NCBI GenBank assembly: GCA_947627245.1
Contig: CANQVH010000013.1
Span: 1-64,000 of the forward strand
Source: an uncultured Lachnospiraceae bacterium
Lineage (GTDB): Bacteria > Bacillota > Clostridia > Lachnospirales > Lachnospiraceae
DNA: 64,000 nucleotides
Direction of reading: 5' to 3'
Below the pieces are notes generated by a model. The model saw only the letters and a program-made list of their open reading frames with translations. It searched no databases and was not told the origin of the DNA. The position numbers and the translations under genes were made by a program. Shown piece by piece: positions 44,314 to 53,016 of the stretch. Position 1 is the stretch's first letter. The number at the start of each line of letters is the position of its first letter.

Positions 44314-45387
44314 ATGGAAAAGAAAGAGCTATTGATCCGCATGATCGGATTGAGTGGCGAGATGCCGGTCGATATGGCTGTCAAGCTGCTGGGATCAGCG
44401 ACGTATACTGCCTCAGTGGTCTCGGGCTTGAAGAAACAAGGATACATTGCGGTCCGTAGTAGAGATGGGATTAAGGGATATGTATTACGGTCTAAAGGAA
44501 AGAAAACCCTGATGCAGTGCGATCCTAAAGTTTTTGAACTATATCTTTCGGGCAATGCTGAGACGAATCATATACGGAGCGAGCCACATAGGAGGCAGAG
44601 ACTTCATCGGATGAGTATGGCTTGGGTCTTTCTATATCAGCTTGGGATTGCGATATTCATAACGGATAAGCCAGCCTATCCACCTGCAGTAGGAAAACTA
44701 GGAGCCAATCCCGTATATTATGGAGCTGCCGAGTTTAAGAAAGCTGCCGACATGACAAGAGGCTCCCGGGCATGCGGAGTATTGTGTGAGGAGAAAGCTG
44801 TATTTGTAGTATACCATACAATGGACAAGCTTATGAAGTGGTCCAAGAAAACAGAACGGGCTATGCGGGGGTATGTAGAATGTAGCCTGATATGTGGCGG
44901 AGACATGCTTCGAGCAGACGCGATTATGATCGGCAACACTATGGATATGCTTCTGGTGCTGCTGGAGAGTGAAGGTGGTTTGAAAGGGAACCTGTTTCAA
45001 ATCGATGATACTTATGACCATTATTATTTTACCCCGATGTACGAAGATTGTCGTGTCCAGATGAAACTGATAACAGACAGCAGGGCGGAGATCCTTATGC
45101 GAAAGCTACTTGGGAATATGTTTGTGCTTTCGGAAGCAAAAGAGTATGCCCTGGCTGATGGATTTGACCAGGCAGGGAGACCCGTCTATTTTTTGTATAA
45201 GCTTGATCTTTTGCAGCTTATACGCATAAAACAAGAAACTATATGGGGACGTGCAGGCGTGGCATACTGCCTTGATTATCAGGCTGATATATTACAGGAG
45301 TTTTTGGGGGAGGAGATAGAACTGCATCCGGTTATAAGTGCAAAGGCACTAGAGTATTTATGTGGATGCGAAGCATGTGAGGCGTAG
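44314..45387 (+). CDS. Winged-helix protein of unknown function
   Basis: This 357-residue protein has an N-terminal winged helix (KELLIRMIGLSGEMPVDMAVKLLGS, SVVSGLKKQGYIAVRSRDGIKGYVL). The remainder resembles replication-relaxation type proteins only loosely (MSMAWVFLYQLGI at about residue 97). No membrane span is evident. It starts at an ATG after GAGAGGAGGCGGGG and is followed 20 bases later by the replication initiator gene. Confidence 0.5.
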   Translation: MEKKELLIRMIGLSGEMPVDMAVKLLGSATYTASVVSGLKKQGYIAVRSRDGIKGYVLRSKGKKTLMQCDPKVFELYLSGNAETNHIRSEPHRRQRLHRMSMAWVFLYQLGIAIFITDKPAYPPAVGKLGANPVYYGAAEFKKAADMTRGSRACGVLCEEKAVFVVYHTMDKLMKWSKKTERAMRGYVECSLICGGDMLRADAIMIGNTMDMLLVLLESEGGLKGNLFQIDDTYDHYYFTPMYEDCRVQMKLITDSRAEILMRKLLGNMFVLSEAKEYALADGFDQAGRPVYFLYKLDLLQLIRIKQETIWGRAGVAYCLDYQADILQEFLGEEIELHPVISAKALEYLCGCEACEA

Positions 45388-45407
45388 GAAATGAATGGGA
45401 GGCAGCC

Positions 45408-46412
45408 ATGCAAAGTATTTTTGAGACAGGGAATCAAACTGTTGACCGGATGGGGCGCCTGAATATCAGAGGCAACATTATTCCGTCTTCATGGTTTAAG
45501 ACGATCGTGAAGCCAACCGGGAAACCAAACCTGAATGCGATTGTGATCCTGTCAGATATCGTATACTGGTACCGGCCGGTTGAAATCCGGGATGAGGCAA
45601 CAGGACGGCTGGTTGGAATGAAGAAAAAGTTTCGGTCCGACCTGTTGCAACGTAGCTACCAACAGATGGCAGAGCAGTTTGGCATAACAAAGCGTGACGC
45701 GACAAATGCGGTGATCGAACTGGAGAGACTGGGTGTGATACAGCGCGTGTTTCGTACCCTGACGATTCGTGGACAGCAGATGCCGAATATTCTCTTTATA
45801 AAGCTATGTGTGGAGCGACTGGTACAGATCACATATCCGGAGCAGGCTGATTATATTGATATCACCGATATGGGAGAGGGGTATCCCCGAAATGAGTGGG
45901 ACGTGTCACCAAACTGTGGGTATGGTGTCCCTCAGTCTGGTGGGACCATTTGCCCGGATTTGGAGGGAGGTTACACGCATATGGTAGGGACAGATACAGA
46001 GAATACTGAAACAGAATACAACAGAGATTATCAATATCTTTCTTATCAGGCAGAGCTTGCGCGCTTCAAGGAGCAGGTTGGATATGAAACGATGAAGAAG
46101 GATTACGGAGATATCAGGAAACTTGACGAACTCGTGGGAGTTGCGGTTGATGTCCTGACTTCAGATGCTGAAACGATCCGAGTTAACCGAGAGAACAAAC
46201 CGATCGGTGTGGTTAAGGCCCAGTTCAGGAAACTATCTATGTTCCATATCCAGTTCGTGCTAAAATGCATGGCTGATAACTGTACCAAATCCAGAAATGT
46301 GAGAGCAGTTATGATCACAGCACTCTATAATTCCGTGCTGACGATCAATCATTATTACGAAAACATGGTAAACCATGATCTTTCGGAAGAAGGGAGAGAG
46401 AAAGGAGAGTAG
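45408..46412 (+). CDS. Replication initiator-like protein (RepA/DUF6017 type)
   Basis: This 334-residue protein has an N-terminal wing typical of plasmid and phage replisome organisers: IIPSSWFKTI, LNAIVILSDIVYWYRP, QQMAEQFGITKRDATNAVIELERLGVI. A C-terminal part of DUF6017 type follows (YGDIRKLDELVGVAVDVLTS, VVKAQFRKLSMFHIQFVL). It may allow autonomous replication of the excised circle, in line with the parMR pair. GGGAGGCAGCC precedes the ATG. Confidence 0.65.
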   Translation: MQSIFETGNQTVDRMGRLNIRGNIIPSSWFKTIVKPTGKPNLNAIVILSDIVYWYRPVEIRDEATGRLVGMKKKFRSDLLQRSYQQMAEQFGITKRDATNAVIELERLGVIQRVFRTLTIRGQQMPNILFIKLCVERLVQITYPEQADYIDITDMGEGYPRNEWDVSPNCGYGVPQSGGTICPDLEGGYTHMVGTDTENTETEYNRDYQYLSYQAELARFKEQVGYETMKKDYGDIRKLDELVGVAVDVLTSDAETIRVNRENKPIGVVKAQFRKLSMFHIQFVLKCMADNCTKSRNVRAVMITALYNSVLTINHYYENMVNHDLSEEGREKGE

Positions 46413-46419
46413 AAAGAAA

Positions 46420-48426
46420 GTGAAATCTGATAAGACGAGGAGATGGGAAGTGCTTATAGTACTTCCTGTTTTTTTACTTCTTGCAGTTTATGTAGGCGGC
46501 TTTGTTGAGCAGATCATGACGGAAGCAGTAATACAGCTTAATCCGCTGGTCTGCTTCAGACGGGGGATCGAAAGCAGCATGGGAATCAAGTTCTCCGTTG
46601 CGGTTCTTCCGGTATTTGCGCTGATAGCGGTTACCGTGGTGTGGCGTGGGAATGGCAGGGAGGTTGCGGCAAGGGATGAGGAGCGTAATTTCGACTATTC
46701 AGTAAAAGGTACCTATGGGACTGCGGGATACATGACAAAGGAGGAACAGGATAAGATATTGGAGTTTCACAAATCTGCATCTGAGGCGGAGGGAGTAATT
46801 TTTGGAACTGATCCGGAAACAGGGAAAGTAATAAGCCTGCCGGTTAATTCGCCACTGAACCGCAATTTTGCCGTCTGCGGTTCACAAGGATCGATGAAGT
46901 CAAGGGCATTTGCCAGAGTGATGGCATTGCAGTGTGTTAAACGAGGGGAGAGTATGTATGTGACAGACCCTAAATCAGAGTTGTATGAGGATCTGGTCAT
47001 TTATCTTCGGGAACAGGGCTATGTCTGCAGGCAACTGAATCTGATTGACCTTATGCATTCTGATTCATGGGACTGTCTTGGGGAGATTGATGACGGTGGG
47101 CTGATTGATGTTTTCGTTGATGTGGTTATCCGGAATACTACGGATAAGTTTGACCATTTCTATGATAATGTTGAGATGGACTTGCTGAAAGCTCTCTGCC
47201 TATACGTATATGAGGAATATCCGCCAGAACGGCGTACATTTCCGGAAGCATATAACTTGCTGTTGAATAAAGACATTGAAGCTTTAGATTCGATCTTCGA
47301 CCGCCTGCCTACGGGACATCCGGCAAAAGGTCCATACCGCTTGTTCTCAAAGGCGGAGAAGGTAAAAGGAAATGCAGTGTTGGGGCTTGGAACACGCCTG
47401 CAGATTCTCCAGAACAAAACAGTTCAGAAGATTACAAGCCATAAGGGCATCGATCTGACCATGCCCGGGAAGCAGAAATGCGCTTATTTCTGTATTACAT
47501 CCGATCAGGATTCAACGTATGACATGTTGGCGACCTTGTTTACTTCGTTCTTGTGTATTAAGCTGATTCGTCTGGCAGACCGGACGCCGGATCGCAAATT
47601 GCCAGTACCGGTTCATTTTATCCTTGATGAATTCCCGAATATCGGGGTAGTTCCGGATTTTAAGAAAAAACTGGCGACAGCACGCAGCAGGGGACTCGGG
47701 ATGAGTGTGCTGTACCAGAATATTCCGCAGCTTCAGAACCGATATCCCGATAACCAGTGGGAAGAAATCCTTGGCGGCTGTGATTTTTCCTTGTTTCTGG
47801 GCTGCAATGACATGACAACGGCAGAATACTTCAGCGAACGGACCGGAACAGTGACGGTGGCTGTCAATTCTGTCAGGAAGAACTACTATACGATACGAAT
47901 GACGGATTATGTGCCGCAATATACGGAATCCTCTTCCTTGGGGAAACGTCAGTTGCTGTTGCCGGATGAGGTGCTACGGTTCCCACTGGATCAGGCACTG
48001 CTATTTATCCGGGGCCAGCGGGTTATGCGTGTGAAGAAAATGGATTTCACCCTGCATCCGGATGCAGAGAAACTGGTTCAGGAGAAGACGGACGCTTATA
48101 TCCCAGACTGGAGAAAAGAAGAGATCGAAAAGGATGATGAGCAAGCATCGGTGGAAGAAAAGGAAGTCGTGAAAGAAGTGGCTGAAGAGGATACGGAAAA
48201 GAAACCTGTCAGGAGGAGACGGGCAAAGCAGAGTGGGGATGGTTCTTATATCCAGCTCTCCCTGTTTGAAGAAGCAGAGGAACCGTTGACTGCAGATACT
48301 GTAGTAAAGAAAAGGGGAAAGAAGCGGACAGAAGATAAATCCGGTGGGACGGAAAAGAAGATAACGAAAGTGGAGGACTTATTTGTAAATGCCAGAAAAG
48401 GGGAAGATGGAGATGTGGAATCTTGA
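46420..48426 (+). CDS. VirD4/TraG-type coupling protein
   Basis: This 668-residue coupling ATPase has two N-terminal membrane helices (LIVLPVFLLLAVYVGG, FSVAVLPVFALIAVTVVW) and motif GTAGYMT. The Walker A is variant, GSQGSMKS (about 154-161), with Met in place of the usual Gly before Lys. Walker B is PVHFILDEFPNIG, and the C-terminal tail is charged. GTG 46420 is chosen because AAAGGAGAG lies upstream; the ATG at 46375 inside the previous gene has no ribosome site. Confidence 0.9.
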   Translation: MKSDKTRRWEVLIVLPVFLLLAVYVGGFVEQIMTEAVIQLNPLVCFRRGIESSMGIKFSVAVLPVFALIAVTVVWRGNGREVAARDEERNFDYSVKGTYGTAGYMTKEEQDKILEFHKSASEAEGVIFGTDPETGKVISLPVNSPLNRNFAVCGSQGSMKSRAFARVMALQCVKRGESMYVTDPKSELYEDLVIYLREQGYVCRQLNLIDLMHSDSWDCLGEIDDGGLIDVFVDVVIRNTTDKFDHFYDNVEMDLLKALCLYVYEEYPPERRTFPEAYNLLLNKDIEALDSIFDRLPTGHPAKGPYRLFSKAEKVKGNAVLGLGTRLQILQNKTVQKITSHKGIDLTMPGKQKCAYFCITSDQDSTYDMLATLFTSFLCIKLIRLADRTPDRKLPVPVHFILDEFPNIGVVPDFKKKLATARSRGLGMSVLYQNIPQLQNRYPDNQWEEILGGCDFSLFLGCNDMTTAEYFSERTGTVTVAVNSVRKNYYTIRMTDYVPQYTESSSLGKRQLLLPDEVLRFPLDQALLFIRGQRVMRVKKMDFTLHPDAEKLVQEKTDAYIPDWRKEEIEKDDEQASVEEKEVVKEVAEEDTEKKPVRRRRAKQSGDGSYIQLSLFEEAEEPLTADTVVKKRGKKRTEDKSGGTEKKITKVEDLFVNARKGEDGDVES

Positions 48427-48721
48427 TGTTGTAAACAATTCACTGGTGCGTTACAGTTTTTTAAGGATAGTCCGTAACGAATTCGGTGTGTATATTGCGG
48501 ATGATGACATAGAAAATGCCAAACATGCGCAAGACTGCATTCAGATTTTTGATGCATGGGAAGATTTTTATGAGACTACGGGATGGAAGCGGGATAATCC
48601 TGAATGTGCGGATAAAGCGTATCTAGTGAAACAAAGGATTTGCCGTGAGATTAATGATAGAATATGGTATTTTTCGAGGCTGAAGTGGTTTGAACAGAAT
48701 ATATGTCCTCAACAAGAATAG
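48407..48721 (+). CDS. Small hypothetical protein overlapping the virD4 end
   Basis: This protein of about 104 residues is aromatic-rich (WNLDVVNNSLVRYSFLRIV, FDAWEDFYETTGWKR, IWYFSRLKWFEQ). It starts at ATG 48407 or 48413 after AAAAGGGGAAG and overlaps the VirD4 gene by 20 bases. No family was recognised. Confidence 0.5.
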   Translation: MEMWNLDVVNNSLVRYSFLRIVRNEFGVYIADDDIENAKHAQDCIQIFDAWEDFYETTGWKRDNPECADKAYLVKQRICREINDRIWYFSRLKWFEQNICPQQE

Positions 48722-48773
48722 TCATTATGTAAATTGTATAGGGTAAATATATGCGCTGTTATTAAAGTAAATA

Positions 48774-48810
48774 TAGTATACTAGGTAGTATACTAGGGTA
48801 GTATACTAGG
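48774..48810 (+). repeat. Three tandem palindromes TAGTATACTA
   Basis: The perfect ten-base palindrome TAGTATACTA occurs at 48774-48783, 48786-48795 and 48799-48808, separated by GG and GGG. It ends 13 bases before the -35 of the cargo promoter, so it is a likely multi-dimer regulator site. An iteron or partition site is the alternative. Confidence 0.7.
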
Positions 48811-48823
48811 TTGAGGTCATTGA

Positions 48824-48852
48824 TTGATTTTCTTCCTTATATTTGCTATAAT
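48824..48852 (+). promoter_or_regulatory. Promoter of the secreted cargo gene
   Basis: TTGATT (48824-48829), a 17-base spacer and a perfect TATAAT (48847-48852) lie just upstream of the 48885 ATG. Confidence 0.8.
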
Positions 48853-48884
48853 TAATATTATCAAGAAAATGGGATGGAAAATCA

Positions 48885-49943
48885 ATGAGATTTGCAAAGA
48901 TCAAAATTTTGGTTATATGTTTATTGATAATCTTCAACTTTGGGATTTCTTCAAATGCAGAGGAAACGGATTTTGAGTTACATCTTCTTGATGTGGGACA
49001 AGGACTGTCTATTTTGGTTAAAGTGGATGATCATTACCTCCTGTATGATGGAGGAGGTGCGAAGACATCTTCTTTTGTAGTGAGTTATTTGAGAACACAG
49101 GGTGTGATTGATTTGGATTATATTGTTGTTTCACATTATGATGAAGATCATCTGAATGGTATCATAGGTGCGCTTCATGCCTTCGATTGCGCTACAGTGC
49201 TTGCTCCGGATTATATACCTGACACTGATATCTATGCTTCATATATATCTGCTATTCAGAAGAAAGGTGTGTCTGTAATATATCCGGAGAAAGGGGATGT
49301 TTACACTCTTGGCAATGCATCGATAGTAATTGTGGGACCTACCTCATATAATAACGCATCTGAGAACAATAATTGTATTTCTTTATACATTGAATACGGT
49401 GATTTTCGTTATCTGTTATGTGGCGATATGGAATCAGAAGGAGAAGAAGATATTATTAATTCCAATGATGATATGTCCTGTGATTTGTATGTAGTAAACC
49501 ATCACGGGAGCGCGTCTTCTAGCAGTTTCTATTTCCTTAACCATGTATTACCTAAATATGCACTTTTAAGCTGTGGTGCATATAACGCTTACAATCACCC
49601 ATCAGTTGAAACTATGGAACGACTTAGGAATATAGACTGCGAACTATACCGAACTGATAAACAGGGAACAATAATAGCCTATTCAGATGGAAATACGTTA
49701 TGGTTTAATGTAGCCCCCAGTACTGATTGGAGCGGTGGCAGTTCTTTAGGTGGGGGTGATATTGCAGGTGTAACAAGTCTTGGAAGCACCACTTATGTTT
49801 GCAACATGAATACATATAAATTCCATTACGAATATTGTGACAGCGTGAACAAAATGAAAGAGGAAAACAAAATGATCACAAACGAGAGCCGAGATACATT
49901 GATTGCCCAAGGCTTTGAACCATGCAAGAATTGTTGTCCATAG
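48885..49943 (+). CDS. Secreted ComEC-like metallo-beta-lactamase-fold hydrolase
   Basis: This 352-residue protein has a signal peptide (FAKIKILVICLLIIFNFGISSNAEE). A metallo-beta-lactamase domain of the ComEC/Rec2 type follows: LDVGQGLSILV, SHYDEDHLNGIIG with the metal-binding His/Asp set, LLCGDMES, VVNHHGSASSSS. The C-terminal 45 residues resemble the Ada-type zinc domain found at the end of secreted nucleases (YVCNMNTYKFHYEYC, NESRDTLIAQGFEPCKNC). There is no ComEC channel part. It is probably an extracellular phosphodiesterase or nuclease. It has its own promoter and upstream operator array. Confidence 0.78.
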   Translation: MRFAKIKILVICLLIIFNFGISSNAEETDFELHLLDVGQGLSILVKVDDHYLLYDGGGAKTSSFVVSYLRTQGVIDLDYIVVSHYDEDHLNGIIGALHAFDCATVLAPDYIPDTDIYASYISAIQKKGVSVIYPEKGDVYTLGNASIVIVGPTSYNNASENNNCISLYIEYGDFRYLLCGDMESEGEEDIINSNDDMSCDLYVVNHHGSASSSSFYFLNHVLPKYALLSCGAYNAYNHPSVETMERLRNIDCELYRTDKQGTIIAYSDGNTLWFNVAPSTDWSGGSSLGGGDIAGVTSLGSTTYVCNMNTYKFHYEYCDSVNKMKEENKMITNESRDTLIAQGFEPCKNCCP

Positions 49944-50097
49944 TTTAAATTTCGAAAGCAAGGTGGTTGGTAAGAACGGTTATGCTAGTATTTTATTATT
50001 TTGATATCCAATGATAGGTAAACGAGGTTCAATTTATGTTTCGAGAAATGTATCTAATTTGCGACTTCATTGCGATCTATTTGCGACGCCAAAGCTA

Positions 50098-50126
50098 TTG
50101 ACAAACTATTCTGGGTAATTTAATAT
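50098..50126 (+). promoter_or_regulatory. Promoter of the S1-domain gene
   Basis: A perfect TTGACA (50098-50103), a 17-base spacer and TAATAT (50121-50126). The large leader hairpin begins only 18 bases after the -10. The rest of the 270-base gap after the cargo gene holds nothing recognised. Confidence 0.75.
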
Positions 50127-50143
50127 GGTAGCTGTAAACATCT

Positions 50144-50193
50144 GGGTACAGGAATGGCCTCCGAAAGGAGGCTGTTCTTGTACCCATTTCTAT
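50144..50193 (+). terminator. Large leader hairpin with GAAA tetraloop before the S1-domain gene
   Basis: GGGTACAGGAATGGCCTCC (50144-50162) and GGAGGCTGTTCTTGTACCC (50167-50185) form a 19-pair stem, with three G-T pairs, closed by a GAAA tetraloop. It is followed by the T-rich ATTTCTATTCTAT and then by the ribosome site AAGGAGG. It may act as terminator, stability element or protein-binding site. Confidence 0.7.
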
Positions 50194-50212
50194 TCTATCG
50201 AAGGAGGTATTT

Positions 50213-51190
50213 ATGGAAAACGAAAAAAAGGGAGCAGGAAAGAACAAAATATCCGCAGAAGATGCGGCAATACCGCGTGCCGTGCTGCCGGACAGCATTT
50301 TGACAATTGAGGCAGATTCTATGGTCGAATCTCCGCAGGATCAGGAGGATGCCCGATGGCATCTGGTAATGAACGCGTACCGTACGAGGAAGATTCTGAC
50401 AGGCATTTTAAGCGGCATCGAGAAGCTCGAAAGCGGATGGGTAGTTGCGGTTACCTATTTCAACGGTTTTCGGATCATCATTCCGATGGACGAGATGATG
50501 ATTAACCTGAACGGGGATGGACGGGAGAAAGCGGACACGATTAACAGACAGACACGAATCGCCAATAACATGCTTGGCTGCAGCATCGATTTCATGATCA
50601 AGGATTTGGATACCAAGTCAAAGAGCGTGGTCGCATCAAGGAAAGATGCCATGCTGAAAAAACGCCAGATGTTCTATTTCTCAGAGAATGAGGGGGAGCA
50701 GCCGATGGTATACCCAGGGCGCTTGGTAGAAGCGAGGGTTATTGCAGTAGCGCCGAAAGCTGTGCGCCTGGAGGTGTTTGGAATCGAATGCTCCGTGCGC
50801 GCACGGGATATGGCATGGGAATGGATGGTGGATGCGGGGGAGAAGTTTCAGGTTGGTGATCTCACACTTGTCATGGTGAGCAAGATTGATGCAAGATCGG
50901 TGGAAGATATGGCCGTGTCGGTTGATGCAAAGAGCGCGACAGTCAATACAAATAAGGATAACCTGAAAAAATGCCACCGTCAGGGGAAGTATGTCGGAGT
51001 AGTCACAGATGTCTACAAAGGAACCTATTTTATCCGGCTAAGCATAGGAGTCAATGCGGTTGCGCATGCCTGCAATACGGCAAGTCTGCCAGGGAAAAAG
51101 GATCAGGTCGGATTTGTGGTGACAAGGGTTAATGATAAGTTCGAAGTGGCTGAAGGTATCATTACCCGATTGATTAAGCATAACGTATAG
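50213..51190 (+). CDS. S1-domain RNA-binding protein
   Basis: This 325-residue protein has two S1/OB-type RNA-binding modules in its C-terminal half: about 165-240 (YPGRLVEARVIAVAPKAVRLEVFGIE) and about 260-325 (GKYVGVVTDVYKGTYFIRL, VVTRVNDKFEVAEGIITRLI). The N-terminal part (about 55-150) is a mixed alpha/beta domain with WVVAVTYFNGFRIIIPMDEM. It may bind leader RNAs of the element. It has its own promoter and hairpin leader. Confidence 0.7.
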   Translation: MENEKKGAGKNKISAEDAAIPRAVLPDSILTIEADSMVESPQDQEDARWHLVMNAYRTRKILTGILSGIEKLESGWVVAVTYFNGFRIIIPMDEMMINLNGDGREKADTINRQTRIANNMLGCSIDFMIKDLDTKSKSVVASRKDAMLKKRQMFYFSENEGEQPMVYPGRLVEARVIAVAPKAVRLEVFGIECSVRARDMAWEWMVDAGEKFQVGDLTLVMVSKIDARSVEDMAVSVDAKSATVNTNKDNLKKCHRQGKYVGVVTDVYKGTYFIRLSIGVNAVAHACNTASLPGKKDQVGFVVTRVNDKFEVAEGIITRLIKHNV

Positions 51191-51224
51191 ACTTCTAAAT
51201 GATTTATAAATTCTAAAAATACTG

Positions 51225-51254
51225 TTGAACTGCAAAATTGTGCTTATATAGAAT
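51225..51254 (+). promoter_or_regulatory. Promoter of the 51296 gene group
   Basis: TTGAAC (51225-51230) and TAGAAT (51249-51254) are 18 bases apart, about 40 bases before the next ATG. Confidence 0.55.
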
Positions 51255-51295
51255 GCAGATGAAGGGATTATTTTGCCGGGAAGGAGGGGGTTCGT

Positions 51296-51778
51296 ATGAA
51301 AAGGAAAAAGCATGGTCCGGCAGATATCTGGTGCCCATATTGTGGCAGAAAAGCTGAGTTGCGGAGTGCGTCCTATGTATATGGAGAAAAAAGTATCAAG
51401 CCGGAAAGACACCTGTATGTCTGCAGTGGGTATCCAGCGTACTGCGATGCTTACGTTGGGGCACATGAACATAACCTTATGCCACTTGGCACAATGGCGG
51501 ACGGTGAACTGCGACATCTTCGCATCGAAGCACATTATGCACTTGACGCAGTTTGGAAACGTGGATATATGACAAGGAAAGGAGCGTATGTGTGGCTGGC
51601 AAATAAAATGAACCTGAGGGAGAAGGACATGCATATCGGTCTCTTTTCTTATTATTGTTGCCAGGAAAGTATCCGCATTTGTCGTGAATTACTTGTCGAA
51701 CGCGAAAAGAAAGGGGGAGATTATTGTAGAAAGACGGAACACAGGACGCGGCATTGTGCGCCTGCAGGCATCAGATGA
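51296..51778 (+). CDS. Zinc-finger protein of DUF3268 type
   Basis: This 160-residue protein has an N-terminal CPYCGRKAEL finger and a second cysteine set around YVCSGYPAYCDAYVGAHE. A helical region with ALDAVWKRGYMTRKGAYVWLANKM follows. This is the layout of DUF3268 zinc-finger proteins found on phages and elements. It overlaps the next gene. GGAAGGAGGGGG precedes the ATG. Confidence 0.65.
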   Translation: MKRKKHGPADIWCPYCGRKAELRSASYVYGEKSIKPERHLYVCSGYPAYCDAYVGAHEHNLMPLGTMADGELRHLRIEAHYALDAVWKRGYMTRKGAYVWLANKMNLREKDMHIGLFSYYCCQESIRICRELLVEREKKGGDYCRKTEHRTRHCAPAGIR

Positions 51779-52400
51779 AGACGTTTACCAGATTATGGAT
51801 GCAAGGGAACGGTATATTGCCGGCGTGGTCATAAGCGCAATGGCATGCAGTATCCTGTTTGCGGTCTTTATCATGCTGATCCGGAAATGGGATCTTTTGT
51901 ATTATGCTGTAGCGATGTTTCTGTGTTCCTGTTTTTTGATGGTACGAGCGGTTGGCTGCGGGTGGAAAATCATAGAGATGAAGCAATGCTATATTGAAGT
52001 CACCCCGGAATGTCTTGTTGTCCGGCAGGCTGACCGGGAGGGTCACTATGAGTCATGCCGTCTTTATTTGGATGAGATTGAAAAGATCGTAGAGGGAAGC
52101 AGGCGTGGGACACCGGAGTTCTATGTAGTAATAAACAGCGATGCAGACAGGAGCTTTGTTCTGAGGGATCAGACGAGGATCCAGAAAGATATTATCCTTG
52201 TAACATCATTTGGATATGCACCGGAAGCCTTTCACAATCTGTACCGAAAGCTTCTTTGGGAAGTCCCGGGAAAAGTAAGAATCGTTGGGACGAATACACA
52301 GGAAACGTGGTATCTGAAAAAGCCGCAAGCCGGGTTCATGCTTGCTGTTGGGACAAGCGTGGCATACCTGCTTCTGAAAGCTGCCTCGTTTCTGATATAG
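51684..52400 (+). CDS. Membrane protein of unknown function, start uncertain
   Basis: This 238-residue reading has two membrane helices near residues 47-90, a beta-rich cytosolic domain of PH-like pattern (CYIEVTPECLVVRQADR, CRLYLDEIEKIVEGS) and a C-terminal helix. The frame is open from GTG 51684, which has no ribosome site. The strong site AAGGGGGAG (51711-51719) is followed by ATT ATT GTA, so an ATT start at 51720 or 51723 is possible. It overlaps the previous gene. Confidence 0.5.
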   Translation: MNYLSNAKRKGEIIVERRNTGRGIVRLQASDEDVYQIMDARERYIAGVVISAMACSILFAVFIMLIRKWDLLYYAVAMFLCSCFLMVRAVGCGWKIIEMKQCYIEVTPECLVVRQADREGHYESCRLYLDEIEKIVEGSRRGTPEFYVVINSDADRSFVLRDQTRIQKDIILVTSFGYAPEAFHNLYRKLLWEVPGKVRIVGTNTQETWYLKKPQAGFMLAVGTSVAYLLLKAASFLI

Positions 52401-52412
52401 AAGGAGGTCAGG

Positions 52413-53006
52413 ATGGAATATTATACGGCAGTGGGGATGAAGATGCAGGCTAGTGGGGGACAGTTCATGGTAAGAATGGACACAGAAGAGTACATCCTTT
52501 CCGGGGTTGAGCCATATATATGGTCGTCTCTTACATGGTCGTTTGTAGATGGGCAGGAAATCAGTCAGCGTATGCGCTATCTGATGAAAAAGGCAAATAT
52601 TAATGGAACTCGTAACGTTGGGGATGCAGAATTTGCATATGGGTTGCGGCGCCTCTGCACAAGAAGGTTGGTAATATCTGGAGGAGGCAGTGACAGGGAA
52701 TGTGCAGTCGAAGGGATTCTTAAGCGTAGCGTTGTCGTTCCATTTGGTCCGTCTGCAGCAGATCGTTCTACGGCATTCTGGCTTTGTATCTCGCATGGAC
52801 TTGGGGTGCGTAGCGCAGTCCGAGCACTGAGGTCCGCGAAGCTTGACAACATGGAGCGGTGTGTACTGGAGTTGCTGCAGGAAAACGGAGACATTTCGCT
52901 GATGATGGAAAGTCTAGATGATGCAAAGAAGCATGAATACCTCAGAATAATCGCAGAAATGATCGCGAAAAGGGTATTGACGATAGCATCTGTGAAAGGA
53001 GACTGA
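52413..53006 (+). CDS. Hypothetical protein
   Basis: This 197-residue soluble protein starts with an ATG after GAAGGAGGTCAGG, 12 bases after the previous stop. The N-terminal half is beta-rich (FMVRMDTEEYILSGVEPYIWSS). The C-terminal half is helical with RSAVRALRSAKLDNMERCVLELL. No family was recognised. Confidence 0.5.
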   Translation: MEYYTAVGMKMQASGGQFMVRMDTEEYILSGVEPYIWSSLTWSFVDGQEISQRMRYLMKKANINGTRNVGDAEFAYGLRRLCTRRLVISGGGSDRECAVEGILKRSVVVPFGPSAADRSTAFWLCISHGLGVRSAVRALRSAKLDNMERCVLELLQENGDISLMMESLDDAKKHEYLRIIAEMIAKRVLTIASVKGD

Positions 53007-53016
53007 TCAGCAGACT

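Noticed and set aside
48774-48810. CRISPR array
   Set aside because: The units are only 12-13 bases, nearly contiguous and without spacers; they are tandem palindromes.
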